The position numbers were made by a program, and so were the translations under genes. Below the pieces are notes generated by a model. The model ran no database searches and had not been told where the DNA came from. It worked only from the letters and a program-made list of their open reading frames with translations. This document shows positions 8,136 through 16,477 of a stretch of 64,000 nt of DNA, in pieces; positions within the stretch are counted from its first letter, which is position 1, and every line of letters begins with the position of its first letter. The stretch comes from a virus, in IMG/VR virus record IMGVR_UViG_3300025645_000047, positions 26,571 through 90,570 of that record; one strand, written 5' to 3'.

Positions 8136-8876
8136 ATGTTATATACACTAACTAATGGTGGGCTTCAAAATGGTAGGCCCACCGCAATAGGATCAGTTTC
8201 AATAGGAATGAGCTCTGTACAAACTCATGTATTTACTGTTGCTAATTTTACAACAGAGACATCTCCTGCTTATTCTGACCCTGAAAATGATCCATTAGCA
8301 TACATAAAAATATTAAGTCTACCAGACACAGGAACTTTAGCTGTACAGGGTATTATATCTCAAGCAGTTACTGTTGGAACTCTTATTCAAGTAGGAGTTA
8401 TCACATCAGGAAATTTTGTATACATAGCCACAGGTGTTGAAAGCTATACTAGTACTTGGAACTTTGATGCTGCTGATACGGGATCTAATTCACTTAGTGG
8501 ATTAAATTCAGGTACTGTAGCAATGGCTGTAATAGGAGTGGCTAATGAAAAGCCATCTCTTGTTGGAGACAATACTATAGCAAAAAATTACTCAGAGTCA
8601 CACGTGTTTAGCTTAGCAGATTTTACAAGTAATACTACGCCAGCTTACACTGACCCGGAAGGTGATTTACCACAAGCTGTAAAGATATTAAGCATCCCTT
8701 CAAATGGATCTCTTCAGTTTAATGGTTCTAACGTAATAGTTAACCAGATAATAAAAGCCAATGAAGTTGACTTAGGTTATTTGGTATACGTGCCTAACCT
8801 GGCCACCACTACAGTTCAAACTTTAACTTTTAACTTTGCAGTATCTGATGTAGGATCTGGAGAATTTACAGAATAA
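8136..8876 (+). CDS. cadherin/Ig-like repeat virion protein, two units (246 aa)
   Basis: There are two homologous units, about residues 15-135 and 138-246. Each has FTVANFT or FSLADFT, then YSDPEND or YTDPEGD, an LP or IP loop before a Gly-rich turn, and a closing DTGS or DVGS. They match the second unit of the preceding protein, so the genes probably arose by unit duplication. The probable role is a fibre or head-decoration adhesin binding carbohydrate or host surface. The A-rich leader lacks a Shine-Dalgarno site. Confidence 0.6.
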   Translation: MLYTLTNGGLQNGRPTAIGSVSIGMSSVQTHVFTVANFTTETSPAYSDPENDPLAYIKILSLPDTGTLAVQGIISQAVTVGTLIQVGVITSGNFVYIATGVESYTSTWNFDAADTGSNSLSGLNSGTVAMAVIGVANEKPSLVGDNTIAKNYSESHVFSLADFTSNTTPAYTDPEGDLPQAVKILSIPSNGSLQFNGSNVIVNQIIKANEVDLGYLVYVPNLATTTVQTLTFNFAVSDVGSGEFTE

Positions 8877-8877
8877 T

Positions 8878-9264
8878 ATGGGAGTAATGACATTGTTTAT
8901 TGGAGAAGAATATATAGTAGGAACTGGACAGCATGGTGATATAGATACGGTAATAAGTACTGTGTCTGTATGCGAAGGAGTATGGAGTCTTCAAGTTGTT
9001 TGTACCTCATCATTGTGGGTTGAGTTTGATTTGTCAGATGCATTTTGCACTGTGACAAGAGCAGATAATGATCCTTTTGTGAATGGAGAAACACTTACTG
9101 GAAACAGAGAATACATTATATCTATCACTGGCTTTCAATCATTTGCTGGTCAACAAAATACTACTGAGTCACAAGTAGTGTGTACTGTAAAGAATACTGA
9201 ACTTGGAGCAGAGATAAACTCTTCAGAAATGACTAGGCTTCATGCTAGTTTAAATTGTAATTAA
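8878..9264 (+). CDS. unidentified small beta-rich virion protein (128 aa)
   Basis: It starts 1 nt after the stop of the repeat protein (TAATATG), so translation is coupled. It is beta-rich with four scattered cysteines and no signal or membrane segment. It is the last gene before a terminator-like hairpin and ends the adhesion gene block. A cap or assembly partner for the two repeat proteins is a reasonable guess but is not shown by any motif. Confidence 0.45.
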   Translation: MGVMTLFIGEEYIVGTGQHGDIDTVISTVSVCEGVWSLQVVCTSSLWVEFDLSDAFCTVTRADNDPFVNGETLTGNREYIISITGFQSFAGQQNTTESQVVCTVKNTELGAEINSSEMTRLHASLNCN

Positions 9265-9267
9265 TAA

Positions 9268-9295
9268 AGGTGTATCACTTGTTTGTGATATGCCT
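9268..9295 (+). terminator. terminator-like hairpin ahead of the 9298 promoter
   Basis: AGGTGTATCAC (9268-9278) pairs with GTGATATGCCT (9285-9295), including G-T wobbles, around a 6-nt loop. Only a weak T-rich stretch follows. It ends 2 nt before the TTG box of the next promoter, so it separates two transcription units. Confidence 0.55.
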
Positions 9296-9297
9296 AC

Positions 9298-9328
9298 TTG
9301 ACTTCTCTATTTAATTTTTATATATTTG
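9298..9328 (+). promoter_or_regulatory. Bacteroidota-type promoter, apparently leaderless
   Basis: TTG at 9298-9300, a 20-nt spacer and TATATTTG at 9321-9328 match the TTG / TAnnTTTG consensus. The ATG of the next gene begins at 9333, only 4 nt after the -7 box. Transcription would therefore start at or beside the start codon. Box sequence, spacer and distance to ATG are identical at 16,443-16,473. Confidence 0.72.
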
Positions 9329-9332
9329 TTAC

Positions 9333-10373
9333 ATGGAAGATAAAATTATTAAAGACTTTTTACTGAGCAAAAGAGGATACCTCAAAAAAGGAAATGTAAC
9401 AATCCAAGCTGCACTGGCAAAAAAATATGGGATGGCATTTCATACAGATGACATTAGAAGCTGCAAGAAGGCAGTCAAGAAATCACTTAAGAAAATAAGA
9501 AACCTTGATGTAATTACAGAAGACTTTAGAGAGAATATACAAAGAGTAGAGGCCATGGTTTTTACTCCAATTAAAAAAGCTCCTAAGGTAGCATTAAGTA
9601 CAAACATAGCACCGGATATTGCAGATCAAGAAGGAATGCATATACTAATGGGATGTAATCATGTTCCATTTCATCATAAAAGATTACATGATGGAATAAG
9701 AAAGATGATGCTTGATCATTCAGATAAGATCGTAGGCTTTCATCTAATGGGTGATTTTGCAGACATTAATACTTTGTCATCACATGACAAAGGAAGGTTC
9801 ACTGCGGTGCCTGGATTAACTCTTGACGATGAGTATGCAGCTTGTAATGATGAGCTAGATATGTTTGCTCAAGCAATGAGTCCAAATGTATGGAAAACAT
9901 ATTTATATGGTAACCATGAAGACAGACATAATAGATGGATGTCTAATATGGATAATGCTAAAACACCATTAACTGCTCCTAGAGAAGGTATGGATTTAGT
10001 AGAAAGAGGTTACCATGTTAAAAACAAATGGTCACAAGATTACTTTACACTTGGTAATGATTTTGAGATTTTTCACGGAATTTACTTTAGCATACATAAT
10101 GCTAAGGCTCACCTAGACAAACTAAGAACATCTTGTGCTTATGTACATACTCATAGAATCCAGAACTACCGTGAAGGAAGGATGGCCGCCTTTAATATTG
10201 GTGCGTGTGCAGACTTTACGACCTCAGCCTTTAATTATGCCACGAGACCAATGAAGGCTCAATGGGCTAATGGTTTTGCTATTAACATGATTGACCATAA
10301 AGGTAATTCAAACATAACACAAATTAATGTAAATCCTGACGGAAGATTTTGGTTCGGAGGAATACGTTACTAA
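9333..10373 (+). CDS. calcineurin-like metallophosphoesterase-family protein with altered motif I (346 aa)
   Basis: Residues 105-290 carry the motif series of a calcineurin-like phosphoesterase: GCNHVPFHH (107-115), GDFAD (140-144), GNHED (193-197), then HG and HTHR near the end. In motif I the usual metal-binding Asp of D-x-H is Cys108. The first roughly 60 residues look like a DNA-binding helix-turn-helix domain, as in other phage proteins of this build. It sits among tail genes behind its own leaderless promoter. Possible roles are nucleic-acid or nucleotide hydrolysis, or a structural role if the metal site is lost. The family call is firm, activity uncertain. Confidence 0.7.
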   Translation: MEDKIIKDFLLSKRGYLKKGNVTIQAALAKKYGMAFHTDDIRSCKKAVKKSLKKIRNLDVITEDFRENIQRVEAMVFTPIKKAPKVALSTNIAPDIADQEGMHILMGCNHVPFHHKRLHDGIRKMMLDHSDKIVGFHLMGDFADINTLSSHDKGRFTAVPGLTLDDEYAACNDELDMFAQAMSPNVWKTYLYGNHEDRHNRWMSNMDNAKTPLTAPREGMDLVERGYHVKNKWSQDYFTLGNDFEIFHGIYFSIHNAKAHLDKLRTSCAYVHTHRIQNYREGRMAAFNIGACADFTTSAFNYATRPMKAQWANGFAINMIDHKGNSNITQINVNPDGRFWFGGIRY

Positions 10374-10383
10374 TAAATAACAA

Positions 10384-11106
10384 ATGGTTAAAAGAGAGCT
10401 TATATATACAATATTTGAAAAGCTAAACATCAACAGTGACGACACACATGTTACTGAAGAATTAGTTAGCTCACTTATTGATACAAAGAGAGCAATGTTG
10501 TTAAAGCAGCAATATGCAAAGAATGCTTGGCACATGCCAATTGAAATTAAGCAAGAGCTTTGCCTAGATTTAGAACTCGTTAACAATGTTAGTGGGTATT
10601 CTTGTGCTGGAAAGGTACTCTCTACTAAACTGGAACTACCTAGGTCTATTAAGATTAAAGGTAAAGAAGGTCCATTAATAGTAAGGAAAGAAGATGGAGG
10701 AGAAATAGCAATAAACATTGTGCCAATAGAAAGGGTTCCATTCTTATTCTCTAATAAATTTACGCAACATTTAATATACTGTGCAGTTGATTATAATGGA
10801 AAGTTATTTTTAATGTCTAATGACAACAAGATTAAGTTTTTAAAAAGCATAAAAGTAACTGATGTATTTGAGCAACCAGATATTGCAAGACAACTTACTT
10901 GTACTTATGATAACACTGTAGAGGTGTGGGACGCTGACTATCCTGTAGAGTCAGCAATGTCAGATGTAATTGTACAAATGGTAGTACAAGATTTAACTAG
11001 GTCTCTTCAAGTACCTGCAGATGTTACTAATAACGCTTCTGATGACAGAGAGGAGCAAGCACTTCCACAATATGCAAGAAGACCACAACGACAAAGAAGA
11101 AGATAA
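10384..11106 (+). CDS. crAss-like ring/tail structural protein candidate (240 aa)
   Basis: A helical N-terminal part (residues 1-60) is followed by a beta-rich middle and a basic, Arg/Gln-rich C-terminal tail (RRPQRQRRR). It follows the phosphoesterase gene by 10 nt and overlaps the next gene by 35 nt. In crAss-like phages a set of three small genes precedes the giant P22-gp10-like tail protein and builds the collar rings, and this is the first of such a trio here. No catalytic motif is seen. Assignment by order. Confidence 0.5.
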   Translation: MVKRELIYTIFEKLNINSDDTHVTEELVSSLIDTKRAMLLKQQYAKNAWHMPIEIKQELCLDLELVNNVSGYSCAGKVLSTKLELPRSIKIKGKEGPLIVRKEDGGEIAINIVPIERVPFLFSNKFTQHLIYCAVDYNGKLFLMSNDNKIKFLKSIKVTDVFEQPDIARQLTCTYDNTVEVWDADYPVESAMSDVIVQMVVQDLTRSLQVPADVTNNASDDREEQALPQYARRPQRQRRR

Positions 11107-11599
11107 AAGAAACCATAAGATAAAGACTGACTATGGTAGCGGTGATTACTACAAGCACTTTATAAAAGAGACTGGAGCAACACACATATCAAGAGCAATG
11201 TTTGGATCAATAATCCGAGAATTCAATACTCATATAAGAGATAGAATTTCTACTAGAGGTGCTGAATATATTCTTCCCCAACGAGTAGGAAAGATTGAAC
11301 TAAGGAAGGTAAAGACTGAAGTTAAGATAGATGAGGATGGTATTATTATAAACAACCTTCCAGTAAATTGGAAAGCAACAAGAGAGTTGTGGGCTGAAAA
11401 CTCAAAGGCGAAGGAAAGGAAAGTAAAGATTAGGTATACTAACGAGCATACTGATGGTCACACTTTTAGAATATATTACAGAAAGTCAAAAGCTAACTTT
11501 AAAAATAAAAGCATCTACAAGATGCAATTTAATAGAACTATGAAGCGTCAGTTGTCTGCATCTATATTTGCAGGAAAGATTGATGCTTTCTTAAATTAA
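11072..11599 (+). CDS. crAss-like conserved structural protein candidate (about 175 aa)
   Basis: I place the start at 11072 (MQEDHND), 35 nt inside the previous gene; an upstream ATG at 11021 would add 17 unlikely residues. The protein is basic. Residues about 18-60 include GSGDYYKHF and FGSIIREFN and resemble a conserved small protein found next to the tail genes in crAss-like phages. The role is likely in the collar or tail. Exact identity not established. Confidence 0.5.
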   Translation: MQEDHNDKEEDKRNHKIKTDYGSGDYYKHFIKETGATHISRAMFGSIIREFNTHIRDRISTRGAEYILPQRVGKIELRKVKTEVKIDEDGIIINNLPVNWKATRELWAENSKAKERKVKIRYTNEHTDGHTFRIYYRKSKANFKNKSIYKMQFNRTMKRQLSASIFAGKIDAFLN

Positions 11600-11604
11600 A
11601 CAAT

Positions 11605-12315
11605 ATGGCAAGCACAGGGAATTTAGTTAGCATCAAAATGATTGCTGATAGGTTATTTCAAAATCCTTTGATGAAGGATCTTAATTATGAATTTATTGTG
11701 GATAATGCAATTGAAGTTCTTAGAATACTAGATGCTCCGGCAATTTATGTAACAAGAAGAGAAGCTATCAATGTAGAAAACTTTAGAGCACTTAAGCCTA
11801 TTGACATGGTAAAGGTTGAAGGAATAGTAAGAACTGACAGAAATGGCCACCCGGAAACATTAAGCCACAGTGAAGATATATCACAAGAATTCTTTCATGT
11901 TGGAAATAAACTACCATCAAGAGATGACGGCACATATACATTAAACAGTAAGTACGTTAATGTAAACTTTGAAAAAGGAGTAATCAATGTAATATACAAA
12001 GCTATTGCAACTGATGAGGAGTGCTATCCATTAATACTTGACAACGCAATCTTATTAAGATGTGTGCAAAGTTATATTAAATGGAAATGGTTTGACATCA
12101 TGAACGATATGGATATGATATCAAATCAAAAGCTAAGCAAAGCTGAGATTGATTATTGTTTTAATGTTGCTCAAGCTGATGCAAATCTTAAGCTTCCAAG
12201 CATAGATGAGATGGAGTCTTTAACAAATATGATAACCCAAATACTACCAAGTAGAACTGAATTCAAAAGAAGATTTGAATTTCTAGGTGCTCAAGAGTAT
12301 ACAAGAATACACTAA
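11605..12315 (+). CDS. putative tail adaptor, P22 gp4-like position (236 aa)
   Basis: This mostly helical protein starts 5 nt after the previous stop. The C-terminal half contains a long helix with YIKWKWFDIMND and an amphipathic segment typical of head-to-tail adaptor subunits. It lies directly before the P22-gp10-like giant, the place where crAss-like phages encode their gp4-like tail tubular protein. Its sequence alone would not give the function; order and length do. Confidence 0.55.
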   Translation: MASTGNLVSIKMIADRLFQNPLMKDLNYEFIVDNAIEVLRILDAPAIYVTRREAINVENFRALKPIDMVKVEGIVRTDRNGHPETLSHSEDISQEFFHVGNKLPSRDDGTYTLNSKYVNVNFEKGVINVIYKAIATDEECYPLILDNAILLRCVQSYIKWKWFDIMNDMDMISNQKLSKAEIDYCFNVAQADANLKLPSIDEMESLTNMITQILPSRTEFKRRFEFLGAQEYTRIH

Positions 12316-12316
12316 T

Positions 12317-15300
12317 ATGATAAAGCAACACGAGGGAAAGTACTTAGGAATGAGCAAGGATGTCGCAAGTGACTTGCAAATTGATAAGTATTTTGATGCA
12401 AAGAATATACGTATTATTGCAACTGATCAAAAAAGTTCTTTTGCACTTACTAATGAAGTAGGTAATGAACTTATTTTTTCTATTCCCATACCTGAATTAA
12501 ACTTACTAACTACTAGTATAGATTATGTTGTTTCAAATCAGTTTGCAGCAAATCAAACTAAAAAACTTTTTTACTCTACATCAACTGGACTTGATGGTGC
12601 TACACCTCCAAGGTGTGAGATAGAGAGAACGTATCAGGGACTAACTTCTGGAACCCAAGTAATCATAGGTACAAAAGAACTTAGGAACTCAGCGTTAATT
12701 ATATCAACTGATAACAATGGGTTTGATTGTTTTTGGGAAGTGACCAACTTAAATGGAAGTCAATTTGAACTTGAATTGTTGTACATGGGTGACTTAGACT
12801 TATCTACTCAAAATTTAGTTCAGATATTATATAACTATGAGAATTCAGTTATAGAAAAAGTGTATTTTGTTGATGGCATACATCAAATAAGATTCATGAA
12901 TATTCGTCAAAGTATTGATAATGGAGATTCAAGAAACCTAATTGACGTTAGCCCTAATGCACTTGATGTAGTAGGTACGTTTGATTTATCTCAACCATCA
13001 ATTGAAGGAATTGTTTCTGGTGGTACTCATACTTCAGGTAAGATACAGTATGCTTATGGACTCTATGTTCTTAATGGTGCTCAAACAACTATATCACCTG
13101 TGTCTGAATTAGTATCAATTGATAAAGGTCCAGGAGAAGGAGGAGGAGATGTGAACGAAGTGTTAGGAAGATCTGTTAGAATAAAGATTCCTAATCTTGA
13201 CAATCAATTTAGTCACGTAAAAATATATTCTATAAAGTATACATCTCTTGACCAGTTGCCAGAAGTAAAAATTGTAGCTGACAAAGAGATTGATGATTTT
13301 GAAGAATTCTCATTTACTGATGACAACTCTTCTTTAGAAGGAATATCATTAGAAGCTTTCTTATTCCTAGGCTCAGCACCTATTATACCACAGCACATCG
13401 TAACTAAAGACAATAGATTATTTCCTATAAACATTAAAGAGGTGCCATTTGACATTGACTTAGATACAAGGGCCTATTCATTTGATGATCAACAACAAGC
13501 CTTTGTTATAGATTCCCCATACGTTGATGACAACTTAGAGCTTCAAGGAAATACTCAGGATGCATCAAATTTTCTTTTATCAAGATCTCTTGATTCAATT
13601 AATGCAGATTATGGTGCACAAAAATATCAAAGCGATGGAATTACTTTAGGTGCTACAGGTCTTTACACAGAAGTAGAAATAATACAAAATACTGATCTTA
13701 CAGAGTCACAGATAGATGAACTCCAGTTTTTTAAAGATAGAGAACTATACAGGATAGGTATTAAGTTTTACAACAGAAGAGGACAAAGCTCAGAGCCTTC
13801 TTGGATAATGGATTTAAGAGCACCTGGAGAATCAAACTTATTTGGAAAATATAGTCAACTAAAAGTTACACTAACACCAGAATTCTATACATGGCTAAAC
13901 ACATCTTCTAATTTTGCATCAGAAGATGAAAAGCCAGTTGGGTATAAGATATTAAGGGCTGACAGAAAACTAAGTGATCAGACAATACATTCTCAAGGAA
14001 TGATAAATCCAATGATTGCAAACTGGTTGTCTAATGACAAGCCACAGAGTAAGCCTGATTGGAAAGAAATAGTTAATGGAGGTGGATCAAACAAAGTAGA
14101 CATACTTCCTTCGATGACAAGGATGTTTCAAAATATAGTTCCATTTAATGCATGTGAAGATTACTTACCATTAGTAGTAGATAACTTAGGTGGTGGTAAT
14201 ATATTAGGTCAAGGAACATTTAGAGAAGGATTCTATGCAAATAATACTGAAGATAATTTAGCAATGAATTTTCAGCACAGCAGAATGATGCAGTATTTTA
14301 GCCCAGAAGTTTCATTTAGAAATAATGTTATTGATGCTAGTTATATATTAAATATTGTTGGACTAGAAAGACAATCAGAGATAGAATGCTGGTCAACAGA
14401 GACAAATCCAATTAGTGCAGTATCTTCAACAGAAGTTATATTTAGAAATGGAATAAACATAGACTCTCCTGGGGTTGATTCTAGTGAAGTTTTTTCAGGA
14501 AGTGCAACTAATCTAGATGATTATGGTTTCTTTGGCCCAGCTAACGATGATACAGCAGCTACTACTCACCAAGTATATAGAGAGTTTTTGTCAGACTTTG
14601 CTCCTGCTTCAGGTCCTCTTGAGAATAGACAGTGGGAAGTTTATGGATCTCCTGAAATTACACAAGAAGGTGCAGACTTTAAAGAGTATAATGGTAATCC
14701 AAAGTTAAGATACTCAAACAATTTAAAGACAATGAAGGTTGACAACTTCACTGGAGATGATGGACCAAACAATGATTCTGATGTAAGAATAAAAGGATGT
14801 AACACCATTGGTGCAAAGTGTATTACTTTTGCTTTAGGTGCTGCTGATTTAGAATTAGATCAGAGACCTAGTATTGAACAAATACATCAACAGGCACAAA
14901 CAGTTTCAGGTGTAACAAATAATATTGCTAATGATGGAGTTTTAATTGCTGAATTTGTAAGACCAGAATACTTGTTGTATACTGGAGGGTTTTATGGCGG
15001 AATGTCTAGTGAAGCTAAAGGAGTGTCAAGCTATATAGAAATAGGATCTTATACAGGGATAGATCAAAACACAGTTACAATAGAATCTCCTGGAGATACT
15101 TTTGTAAACGTCTTTAAATTTGCAAAAATGACAAAGGCTGACTTAGAAATTCAAAGTCAAGATTATAACATAATGTCAGAAATAGTTTCTGTAAGACTTG
15201 AGACAACAGTTGATCTTAAAAATAGAAATGACTTATCTTTAATTAATTGGGACAATAGATGGCAACCAAGAATGGAAGAGTACAACAACTACAATACTGT

Positions 15301-16423
15301 ATACTCTCAACAGCCAACATTAATAAAATCTGTAGACACCGGAACTAAGCTTAAAAAGATTAAAGAGTTTGATGCAAGGTTAGTAGCTTCAAAAGAAAAG
15401 ATACCTGGAGAATTCATTGATAGTTGGACAGACTTTTTAGAAAATGAAGTGATGGATCTTGATGGAAAGTACGGACCAATTAATGCAGTCGTAAACTTAA
15501 AGGATGAAATATTTTGTCTTCAAGATACTGCTGTTGCACAAATATCTATAAACCCTAGAGTTCAAATACAAGGAAATGATGGCTTATCTTTAGAGTTAGG
15601 TACCGGAGGAGTTCTTAATGATTACTCTTATAGAACAACAACTGTTGGTTGCTTAAACAAATTTGGAGTAGTAACATCAGAGATGGCATTCTATTTTATT
15701 GATGTAATTAACCGGGGCATAATGACTTTTGATGGACAAAAGATTGGTAGGTTAACAGACTCTAAAGGACTTCACTACGAGATGTTAGAAAGAATGAATT
15801 ACGAAGAGTTAATAAAAGATAATGCTGTATTAGGAACAGGTGTTTCACTTGGTTACAATCCTGTAAATGCAGATGTGTACTTTACATTCTTACAACCAGG
15901 AGATAACTTTACGTTAGGATTTAACGAAAAGATGTCAGAGTTTGTTTCTTTTTATGATTACACTCCTGCTTGGTATATAAACAAAGGATCTGTATTAATT
16001 AGTACAAACCCAAATAGTGTTTCATTATGGGAGCACTTTAAAGGTAAGCCTAATTACTTTTATGGAACTCATTATCCTAGTAGTGTTACATTACATGTTG
16101 CACCAGCAGGAAATGAAATCATACTTAACAATGCAGGATACAAGATGGAACTTGTAGATGAATCTACAGGATTAGAAATCCCAAACAAAGGATTAACTGG
16201 AGTAAGAGTCTATAATGACTATCAAGATTCAGGACTAGTTGACTTACAATTAAGAAAGAATGTGTTTAAAAGGTTTAGAAACTGGAAGATTAATTTCCCA
16301 AGACAAGCTGGCTCTAGAGATAGAGTACGCAGTGCATGGGGCTTTGCTGAGTTTGTCTTTGAAAACACGGATGGTAACAAATTAACCTTACATAACATAT
16401 CAATATTTTACACACAGTATTAA
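12317..16423 (+). CDS. giant tail protein, P22 gp10-like stabilisation/muzzle protein (about 1368 aa)
   Basis: I place the start at 12317 (MIKQHEGKYLGM), 1 nt after the upstream stop; an ATG at 12287 lies inside the previous gene. The N-terminal segment GKYLGMSKDVASDLQ then YFDAKNIRI is the hallmark opening of the P22 gp10-like tail stabilisation proteins of crAss-like phages, which form the tail nozzle. The rest is beta-rich with many Asp/Asn/Gly turns, as expected of a beta-propeller-like hub. No hydrolase motif is seen. It ends the operon; a new promoter follows at 16,443. Confidence 0.7.
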   Translation: MIKQHEGKYLGMSKDVASDLQIDKYFDAKNIRIIATDQKSSFALTNEVGNELIFSIPIPELNLLTTSIDYVVSNQFAANQTKKLFYSTSTGLDGATPPRCEIERTYQGLTSGTQVIIGTKELRNSALIISTDNNGFDCFWEVTNLNGSQFELELLYMGDLDLSTQNLVQILYNYENSVIEKVYFVDGIHQIRFMNIRQSIDNGDSRNLIDVSPNALDVVGTFDLSQPSIEGIVSGGTHTSGKIQYAYGLYVLNGAQTTISPVSELVSIDKGPGEGGGDVNEVLGRSVRIKIPNLDNQFSHVKIYSIKYTSLDQLPEVKIVADKEIDDFEEFSFTDDNSSLEGISLEAFLFLGSAPIIPQHIVTKDNRLFPINIKEVPFDIDLDTRAYSFDDQQQAFVIDSPYVDDNLELQGNTQDASNFLLSRSLDSINADYGAQKYQSDGITLGATGLYTEVEIIQNTDLTESQIDELQFFKDRELYRIGIKFYNRRGQSSEPSWIMDLRAPGESNLFGKYSQLKVTLTPEFYTWLNTSSNFASEDEKPVGYKILRADRKLSDQTIHSQGMINPMIANWLSNDKPQSKPDWKEIVNGGGSNKVDILPSMTRMFQNIVPFNACEDYLPLVVDNLGGGNILGQGTFREGFYANNTEDNLAMNFQHSRMMQYFSPEVSFRNNVIDASYILNIVGLERQSEIECWSTETNPISAVSSTEVIFRNGINIDSPGVDSSEVFSGSATNLDDYGFFGPANDDTAATTHQVYREFLSDFAPASGPLENRQWEVYGSPEITQEGADFKEYNGNPKLRYSNNLKTMKVDNFTGDDGPNNDSDVRIKGCNTIGAKCITFALGAADLELDQRPSIEQIHQQAQTVSGVTNNIANDGVLIAEFVRPEYLLYTGGFYGGMSSEAKGVSSYIEIGSYTGIDQNTVTIESPGDTFVNVFKFAKMTKADLEIQSQDYNIMSEIVSVRLETTVDLKNRNDLSLINWDNRWQPRMEEYNNYNTVYSQQPTLIKSVDTGTKLKKIKEFDARLVASKEKIPGEFIDSWTDFLENEVMDLDGKYGPINAVVNLKDEIFCLQDTAVAQISINPRVQIQGNDGLSLELGTGGVLNDYSYRTTTVGCLNKFGVVTSEMAFYFIDVINRGIMTFDGQKIGRLTDSKGLHYEMLERMNYEELIKDNAVLGTGVSLGYNPVNADVYFTFLQPGDNFTLGFNEKMSEFVSFYDYTPAWYINKGSVLISTNPNSVSLWEHFKGKPNYFYGTHYPSSVTLHVAPAGNEIILNNAGYKMELVDESTGLEIPNKGLTGVRVYNDYQDSGLVDLQLRKNVFKRFRNWKINFPRQAGSRDRVRSAWGFAEFVFENTDGNKLTLHNISIFYTQY

Positions 16424-16442
16424 TTCTGTATGATACCAAATA

Positions 16443-16473
16443 TTGACAACAGAGTATAGATAACTTATATTTG
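16443..16473 (+). promoter_or_regulatory. Bacteroidota-type promoter, apparently leaderless
   Basis: TTG at 16443-16445, a 20-nt spacer and TATATTTG at 16466-16473 fit the consensus. The ATG of the next gene is at 16478, 4 nt after the box, exactly as at 9298-9333. It opens the last late operon (fibre, cargo, RNA polymerase, protease). Confidence 0.75.
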
Positions 16474-16477
16474 CATT

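Noticed and set aside
8110-8140. 326- and 246-residue repeat proteins as one frameshifted gene
   Set aside because: There is an 18-nt spacer with an A-rich leader and a new ATG, and the two frames each hold complete landmarks; a split gene is not needed.
11021-11106. Programmed frameshift between the 240-aa and 175-aa genes
   Set aside because: The 35-nt overlap has no slippery heptamer with a downstream structure, and an internal ATG at 11072 gives a normal start.
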